Assembly: GCA_012932295.1 (NCBI GenBank)
Contig: JAAONU010000014.1
Coordinates: 18,344,251-18,408,250 of the forward strand
DNA length: 64,000 nt
DNA from: Cyclina sinensis
Taxonomy: Eukaryota; Mollusca; Bivalvia; Venerida; Veneridae
Direction of reading: 5' to 3'
The notes under the pieces are model-generated. The model saw only the letters and a program-made list of their open reading frames with translations. It was not told the origin of the DNA and did no database searches. A program made the translations under genes and the position numbers. How positions within the stretch are numbered: position 1 is the stretch's first letter; the number at the start of each line of letters is the position of its first letter. Of the stretch, positions 56,645 through 64,000 are shown in pieces.

Positions 56645-56650
56645 AATAAA
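56645..56650 (+). terminator. NDPK polyadenylation signal
   Basis: A canonical AATAAA about 235 bp after the stop codon, followed by GTCTTG and a T-rich stretch at 56666-56676. This is the only good signal before the next repeat block. Confidence 0.75.
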
Positions 56651-56803
56651 GTCTTGAAAAATGTCAGTATTTTTATTTTCAACACATTAAGCAGTGACAA
56701 GATTGGGCCCTAAAACTGAACTGTTCGCTTTTCAGATAGATGTTGAAATGTTGAGGGACACAGAAGTGTTTCCCAAGATATACATCATCCAGATAAATGT
56801 GCA

Positions 56804-59800
56804 TTTTTAGCTCGACTTTTTTGAAAAAAAAATCGAGTTATTGTCATAGTCATGGTGTCGATGCCTTGCCGTTCCCGTCCGAAAACTTTAACATTGATCA
56901 TAATTTTTTCATTCCTTGATGGATTATCTTCATACTTGGACACAACAACCCTTTGGACAAGACCTTCAAGATGACCAGACTAAACTTGACCTTGACTCTT
57001 AAATGACCTTTATATCCAAGGTCAAAATATTGAATTTTGCTAAAATTGGCCATATCTTTATTATTAGTAGGTGGTTTCTCTTAATTCTTGGACACAACAA
57101 CCCTTTGGAGAAGACCTTCAAGCTGACCAGACTAAACTTGACCTTGACTCATAAATGACCTTCATATTCAAGGTCAAAATATTGAATTTTTCTAAAATTG
57201 GCCATAACTTTATTATTAATAGGTGGATTCTCTTTATGCTTGGACACAACAACCCTTTGGACAAGACCTTCAAGCTGACTGGACTAAACTTGACCTTGAC
57301 TCTTAAATGACCTTCACCTTCAAGGTCAAATTATTGAATTTTGCTAAAATTGACCATAACATTAGTATTTATGGTTGGATTTGATTTATACTTAGACAAA
57401 ACAACATTTATGACAAAACAGACATGTTGAATAACTCAGATTTGACCGTGACCTTAAAATTACCTTGACCGTCAAGGTCAGATGATTGAATTTTGCTTAA
57501 ATTGTCATAACTTTCTCATTTATTAATAGATTTAATTCAAACTTGGACTAAACAACAGTTCTGACAAATCTGACATTATGATTATTTCAAGTTTGACCTT
57601 GACCTTTAAATGACCTTGACGGTCAAGGTCAAATCATTGAATTTTGTTAAAACTGGCCAAAATTATGTAATTTGTGGTTGGATTTGAATCAGACTTAGAC
57701 AAAACAACACTTTTTCGTTTCGATTTCAAAAAGGTCATCGCATGACCTATATTTTGACCTACTGACCTACTTTCTGGTTTTGAGCTACAGCAATGAAATT
57801 TGGACTGTGTGCACAGTTTTTTATTTCGATTTCAAAAATGTCATGGCATGACCTATATTTTTGACCTACTGACCTACTTTTTGTTTTTGGAGCTATGGCA
57901 ATGAAATTTGGACCTTGTATACAGTTTTTCCTTCTGATTTCAAAAACGTCATTTCATGACCTATATTTTTGACCTACTGACCTACTTTTTCGTTTTCTAG
58001 CTACAGCAATGAAATTTGGACTGTGTGCACAGTTTTTCGTTTCAATTTCAGAAATGTCATAGCATGACCTATATTTTTTACCTACTGACCCACTTTTTGT
58101 TTTTGGAGCTGTGGCAATGAAATTTGGATCGTGTGCACAGTTTTTTGTTTCGAATTAAAAAACGTCATGGCATGACCTATATTTTTGACCTACTGGCCTA
58201 CTTGTTTGTTTTTTAGCTACAGCAATGAAATTTGGACCGTGTGCAGTTTCTCGTTTCGAATTCAAAAATGTCTTGGCATGACCTATATTTTTGACCTACT
58301 GACCTACTTTTTGTTTATGGAGCTATGGCAATGAAATTTGGACCATGTATACAGATTTTTTGTTCCAATTTCAAAAATGTCATAGCATGACCTATATTTT
58401 TGACCTACTGACCTAATTTTTTGTTTTTTAGCTACAGCAATGAAATTTAGACCGTGTGCACAGTTTTTCTTTCCGATTTCAAAAATGTCATTGCATGACC
58501 TATTTTTTTGACTTACTGACCTACTTTTTGTTTTTGGAGCTATGGTAATGAAATTTGGACCATGTAGTTTTTTATTCCAATTTCAAAAACGTCATAGTAT
58601 GACCTATATTTTTTACCTACTGACCCACTTTTTTGTTTTTTAGCTACAGCAATGAAATTTGGGCCATGTGCACAGTTTTTCGTTCCGATTTCAAAAATGT
58701 CATCGCATGACCTATATTTTTGACCTACTGACCTACTTTTTGTTTTTGGAACTATGGCAATGAAATTTGGACCATGAATACAGTTTTTGTTCAGATTTTA
58801 AAAAACGTCATAGCATGACCTATATTTTTTACCTACTGACCCACTTTTTGTTTTTGGAGCTGTGGCAATGAAATTTGGACCGTGTGCACAGTTTTTTGTT
58901 TCGAATTCAAAAACGTCATGGCATGACCTATATTTTTGACCTACTGGCCTACTTGTTTGTTTTTTAGCTACAGCAATAAAATTTGGACCGTGTGCAGTTT
59001 CTCGTTTCGAATTCAAAAATGTCTTGGCATGACCTATATTTTTGACCTACTGACCTACTTTTTGTTTATGGAGCTATGGCAATGAAATTTGGACCATGTA
59101 TACAGATTTTTTGTTCCAATTTCAAAAATGTCATAGCATGACCTATATTTTTGACCTACTGACCTAATTTTTTGTTTTTTTAGCTACAGCAATGAAATTT
59201 AGACCGTGTGCACAGTTTTTCTTTCCGATTTCAAAAATGTCATTGCATGACCTATTTTTTTGACTTACTGACCTACTTTTTGTTTTTGGAGCTATGGTAA
59301 TGAAATTTGGACCATGTACAGTTTTTTATTCCAATTTCAAAAACGTCATAGTATGACCTATATTTTTGACCTTTTGACCTACTTTTTTGTTTTTTAGCTA
59401 CAGCAATGAAATTTGGGCCATGTGCACAGTTTTTCGTTCGGATTTCAAAAATGTCATCGCATGACCTATATTTTTGACCTACTGACCTACTTTTTTGTTT
59501 TAAAGCTTCGGCAATGAAATTTGGACTGTGTGTACAGCTTTTCGTTCGGATTTCAAAAATGTCATCTCATGACCTATATTTTGACCTACTGACCTCCTTT
59601 TTGTTTTTGGAGCTATGGCAATGAAATTGCATTGGTCCATTTCTGTGATATGCATCATTACATTCATAAAAATTTCTTTCATCTTTGAACCCAGGTTAGT
59701 GCTTTAGGGCCATTGGCCCTCTTGTTTATTAATATTTAGACAAAACAAGGCTTATGACAAAACCTACATGTTAAATTATTCAAGTATGACCTTAACCTTT

Positions 59801-60255
59801 AAATGACCTTCACAGTCAAATTTCTAATTATTGCATTTTGCTAAAATAGCCAAACTTCTGGTTTTATGGACGGATTTGATCTATACAGGGACAAAACAAC
59901 ACTGAGAATAAAAGAAACGTGTTAAACAATTCAAGCATTACCTTGACCTTTAAATGACCTTGACATTACTTAACTTGGCTATATCTTTGTTGTTAATGGA
60001 TGTAGTGTCTTCATGCTTGGACATAACTACTTTTTAGACAATATCTCCAGAGAAGGTTAAACTGAACTTGACCTAGACATTTAAGGTCAAATTTCTGAAT
60101 GTTGCTAAAATTGGCCATAACTTTGTTATGTATAATTATATTTCCAAATGATGTTTCATTTTAAATCCCTTCACCACAATGTGCTTCCTGTGATGTGTTT
60201 GCCTTTGGAAATAGAAAAAAGTCGAGCGTGGCCCCCGCTTGTGGTGGCTCTTGTT
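56804..60255 (+). mobile_element. Helentron-like element A-type (AGCTCGAC family) with nested 108-bp array
   Basis: The 5' end is TTTTTAGCTCGACTTTTTT, and AAAAAAGTCGAGCG near 60217 is its inverted partner. The 3' end is GTGGTGGCTCTTGTT. Core units of about 150-170 bp contain CAAGGTCAAA, TTGAATTTTGCTAAAATTGG and TTGGACACAACAACC (from 56936). The array at 57711-59726 interrupts the core; afterwards the core motifs resume (TAGACAAAACAAGGCTTATG). Related by its termini to the element at 20490-22848. Confidence 0.7.
57711..59726 (+). repeat. ~108-bp tandem array, about 18 units, with Helentron-like 3' end
   Basis: Each unit contains GTCAT..CATGACCTATATT, GACCTACTGACCTAC, a T-rich stretch, AGCTAYRGCAATGAAATTTG and GACCRTGTGCACAG. 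GGAGCTATGG and TAGCTACAGC types alternate, giving a ~216-bp higher-order unit. The array ends with hairpin AGGGCC-ATT-GGCCCT and CTTGTT at 59704-59726. A seven-unit block is duplicated (see findings). The 5' end is not resolved. Confidence 0.8.
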
Positions 60256-61240
60256 ATAGGAGGATATATAGCAACGAGAGATGTTTGTAAAACGTGCCCC
60301 CCTAGTACCTTATCCCTAGAGGCAGCCATGAAGTTTTGAGGCCAAGCGTTCTATAGTTATTGATCGGAAACCATTTTGCTATTCAAGGACACCGTAATTT
60401 AGGCCTTTGACCTGAAAAACTATAAGGCTCATCTACAAGTCATGAACAACTTATCTACAAAGTCTGAGGAACATGGGCCCAAGCATTCTCCTCTTATTCA
60501 TGGGAAACCATTTTGCTTTTCAAGGTCACTGCCACCCTTGACCTTTGACCCAACGACCTGAAAAACAACAGTTGTTATCTGCTGATCATGACAAACCTAC
60601 ATTGTACATAGTCTGACAAATCTGGACCTAAAGATTCCATAGATATTCATCAGAAACTGTTTTGCTTTTCAAGGTTACTGTGACCATGACCTTTGACCTA
60701 ATAACCCGAAAAACTAAAGTTGACAATTTAATTGCCATGACCAACCTACCTATGAAGATTTGAGGAGCTGGGCCCAAGCGTTCTATAGTAATTAATTGGA
60801 CACTTTTTTGCTATACAAGGTCAATGTGACCTTTGACCTGAAAAGCTATAGGGGTCATGGTCAACCTTTTTACCAAGTTTGAGGAACCTGGGCCCAAACA
60901 TCTTATAGTTATTAAATGGAAATCATTTGGCTTTTCAAGGTCATTGTGACCTTAGTCTCTGACCTACTGACCTGAAAAACTATGTGCCATCTGCCATCTA
61001 CGTCATGACCAACTTACACTGTAACGCACTAAGTTTGAAGAACCTGGGTCCAAGCATTCTATAGTTGTTTTGCTGTTCAAGTTCTCTCTGGCCTCGACAT
61101 TTCTTCTGGTGACCTGAAATACTGTAAGGGTCATCTACTGGTCATGATCAACCTACACACCAAGACTGAACAACCTGGGACCAAGCACTCTATGGTTATT
61201 GATTGGAAACCATTTTGCTTTTCATGGTCACTGGTGATCT
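60256..61240 (+). repeat. ~140-bp tandem repeat element, about seven units
   Basis: CCAAGCRTTCTATAGTTATT-type motifs recur at about 60342, 60479, 60626, 60772, 60893, 61030 and 61179, spacing 121-149 bp. Units also hold CATTTTGCTTTTCAAGGTCA, TGACCTTTGACC and GACCTGAAAAACTAT. A CGTGCCCCCCTAGT motif near 60293 may be the 5' end. No coding capacity. Confidence 0.7.
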
Positions 61241-63179
61241 AAACAACTTTAGGCCATTTGATGTCTTTTGATAGGCATGTAAAAATAATTTCTTTAAAGT
61301 TTATATGTGGGTAAATAGCTGGACACGTGCATGTGTTTATCTGATGGCTGTTGTCTGTACTGAAGTACGAAGGGGAGATCATTCTAAAGGAGACTGGTGT
61401 TCTATGTAACTGCATCGAACAAGAAAACGTCTGGAGAAATTGCACTTTTATTTTTGAACACTACAAAAAGCAAACATACAAATAAGAAAGACATTATTCA
61501 AGAAATAAAAGCAAAAAAAAAATTGTAATGAAGATGATTTTGTTTCTGAAAGTAACGAACTGTCATTCAATAATATTTGAATAGGATAAGCAGTCTTTAA
61601 TCATTCTGAATAAAATCTGTATGTAATGGTGAACAATTTAATGAGATAAGGACTGGATGTAATAAATATCTACAGTGAATTAATGTTTAACTTCAAAAAG
61701 AAATATAAAATGAGATTGCGTTTTTGACATGGCAGAACACTGTTAAATGGCTTAAGAATCACTAAAACACTACCATACTACTCTATGTCCAACATTTTGC
61801 CATGGTCTTTGTAATTAATTAGCATATGACTTTCCATTTAGACTAAGCACATTTACTGCTGCGAGTTACAGAAATAAAGATATATAGCAAAACGCCATTT
61901 GGACATCTATTATATCAACTGACATCAAATATGATGACAGGTAAGCACAAAATGAGAGAAAATTTAGCCTTGAAATGCACAGATTTATGCATTCTTATTT
62001 CGACACTGAACAAATACCAGTAAGTATTAAATATATATCAGTTTAAGTTCAAACATGGCTATAGAAGTACACACGTTATGATGTATAAGAGCATGTACAT
62101 GTATACTGTGATTACTGTTGCTATAGCCTTTAAATAGATGTCATCTTCTAATTTACAATGCATGGTATTTGTTCATTAGAAACTTTTTTTAGATACTTTA
62201 TTAAAAAAAACAAAAAAACAAATGATACTGGAATATTACATGTTCATATTTGGAGATCATTGTATGAACAGAGACAAAAGTCCTGTTGTCTGAATATAAT
62301 TGAAGACATTCAGCTATATTCAAGACAGTAAGTTTGAAAAATACAAAAAAAAACCTTTACCAATGCTGACGGAAAAACTATACAACGTTATGGCATGTCT
62401 GCCAGTAATTAAAAATCTTGCACATTTGCTTTGCACTCTAGTAAAATCCAAGTACTCTATCTACAGAACTCTATAAAATAATAACTAATCAACAATCTAC
62501 ATAAAATCATTTACACATGAATGAATATAAATTGCTCTGTTATGCATTTTTAGCTGGTAAAAGAAGGAATAGCCAGATGAAATACATGGTGGACATGTTA
62601 TAGTGTCGATGATGGAGACGTAATGCACATGCGGAGATTATAAAACATTGGAGAGACTTTACAGTAAAATAAAGCTGTTTAAAAGTAACAGGAAAGGCAC
62701 ATAATTTTAGGGTGTTCATTTACTATTTTTCAAATGCTGAAGTCCACTTGACATGATTACAGGATATACATTTTGATAATTTTCTGAAAGATGAAACTTA
62801 AATAATACAAATGAAAAGACATAATTTACAAGTGATTTACATACTTTTTGTACAATGCAATAAAAACAAGGTGAAAATGGATGTGTCGCCAATAAAGATT
62901 TTTGAGATAAAATAATCCTTTCAATTGCATTGAAAAAATATACATTAAAAAACTTTGTAGCAGTCAATATACAACAGTCAAAACAACCTACAGGACCAAC
63001 GTAGTCAGACCTACATGTATATAATCAGGGTATAGTCAGTCAGTGAAAATGAGATTTTAGTAAAGGAAAATACAATCACATTACACAGCCTCTCAAAAAA
63101 CTTCATATTTTTACATCTGTATTTTTAATAAGCATTTTTATTCATTGTACATACAAAGCATATTTTGATCTATATGGCA
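61241..63179. other. no gene seen
   Basis: AT-rich sequence with only short frames. It could be untranslated sequence of a gene outside the window, but nothing shows this. Confidence 0.35.
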
Positions 63180-63725
63180 ACAAGACCTATTTATGAAACA
63201 TTTATGCACCCACCTCTCCCCTCCACCTCTTTGACTTCAACAGCAGCCCCTGTAAGCTTGACCTACCATGTTTGTGCCAATTCTTTTATCTAATTATCAA
63301 GCCCAACCATCTTATTGAGGTTTCTGTATTCAATATTTTTGGTTTATTGATCAAAAACCATTTTCTTCTATGTGCCAAACCTATCTCAAACTAGCTTAGG
63401 CTTCTCAAGTAATGATGGGAGACTGTTTTAAAGTGCAAGCCCCAGTGGCCTTGCACATTTAGACCCTGAAAAAAAGGGGTCATCTCAACATGCCCAACCA
63501 TCTTTTCAAGTTTATGAGACCTTAGTTGAACAAAAACTGTTTAAAGAGTGCAGGTCCCTTAGAGCTTGACCTTTGACTCAAAACAAAAGGTTTTTTTTAT
63601 TCAATATGCCAACCTACCAATTACGTATAAAGTCCCTAGGCTATTGCATTCTCATATAAGTAATCAGAAACACTTAAGTCTATAGACCAACCAACATGAA
63701 CAAAGCTATATGCCCCTGGCTTCTT
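63180..63725. repeat. degenerate tandem-core repeat
   Basis: GCCCAACCATCTT occurs twice (about 63301 and 63483, ~182 bp apart). CTTGACCT, CCCAGTGGCCTTG and TTGACCTTTGACTC motifs resemble the block at 60256-61240 in decayed form. The last 275 bp of the window show nothing recognisable. Confidence 0.45.
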
Positions 63726-64000
63726 TAAAACTGGGCACAATAAAATAAACAAATATATTTATGTATTAAAGATACACTGCTTCATAATGCATACACTCCA
63801 AACTTGTATCTGCCACCAAATGACTGTCCTTGCTATTATTCATGTAATTACTGGAATGAGAATTGTTGAAGTTGGCAACTCAGATTGAAAGTTTGACTTT
63901 ATACATGTTTCCCTGTCTGTTTTATACACTGTCTATTTTCTACAAACTACTTTTATCCTATTTCAATGACCTTTTATGATGATGTGCGCTCCATAGGAGG

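Noticed and set aside
58798..59682. Minus-strand open frames with repeated ETAHGPNFIA-like peptides
   Set aside because: They are translations of the 108-bp tandem array.

Overview
The window looks like nuclear DNA of a mollusc, most probably a marine bivalve. The DNA is AT-rich and genes are sparse and intron-containing, with GT..AG splice sites. Most of the sequence is interspersed repeats. Several repeat families consist of tandem blocks of roughly 110-175 bp ended by a short 3' hairpin, the architecture described for bivalve 'pearl' and Helentron-associated elements. The species cannot be named from this sequence alone.

Layout. (1) 0.85-1.84 kb, minus strand: a short-chain dehydrogenase of the retinol dehydrogenase type, probably the last coding exon of a longer gene. 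(2) 3.7-6.0 kb: a frameshifted non-LTR retrotransposon. (3) 6.5-10.1 kb: a structure with ~360-bp inverted arms, with a hAT-like element (perfect 8-bp target duplication) inside it. (4) 10.5-14.7 kb: SINEs, a foldback element and degenerate repeats. (5) 14.8-19.7 kb, plus strand: EMC7, four coding exons, 222 aa. Intron 1 carries a LINE 3' end joined to a 5S-rRNA-like fragment, and a hAT element nested in another hAT element. (6) 20.5-25.5 kb: nested Helentron-like elements. (7) 28.2-42.9 kb, minus strand: a gene predicted to encode 2,827 aa, with a 7.9-kb first coding exon; I do not recognise the product. (8) 47.7-56.4 kb, plus strand: nucleoside diphosphate kinase, four coding exons, 155 aa. 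Its introns hold a compound foldback element, a 160-bp tandem repeat and a second full copy of the 20.7-kb Helentron-like element. (9) 56.8-63.7 kb: more tandem-repeat elements, many carrying AAGGTCA/TGACCTT motifs.

The four protein genes do not form a pathway. EMC7 works in ER membrane-protein insertion, NDPK in nucleotide balance, the SDR in carbonyl/alcohol redox chemistry, and the giant protein is unassigned. EMC7 and the giant gene are convergent; the giant gene and NDPK are divergent, separated by about 4.8 kb.

The most informative material is the mobile-element record. Two insertions can be checked against their own uninterrupted sequence inside the window, and several element families with unrelated bodies share one terminal plan (subterminal inverted repeats, nucleosome-length tandem core, 3' hairpin followed by CTAGT or CTTGTT).
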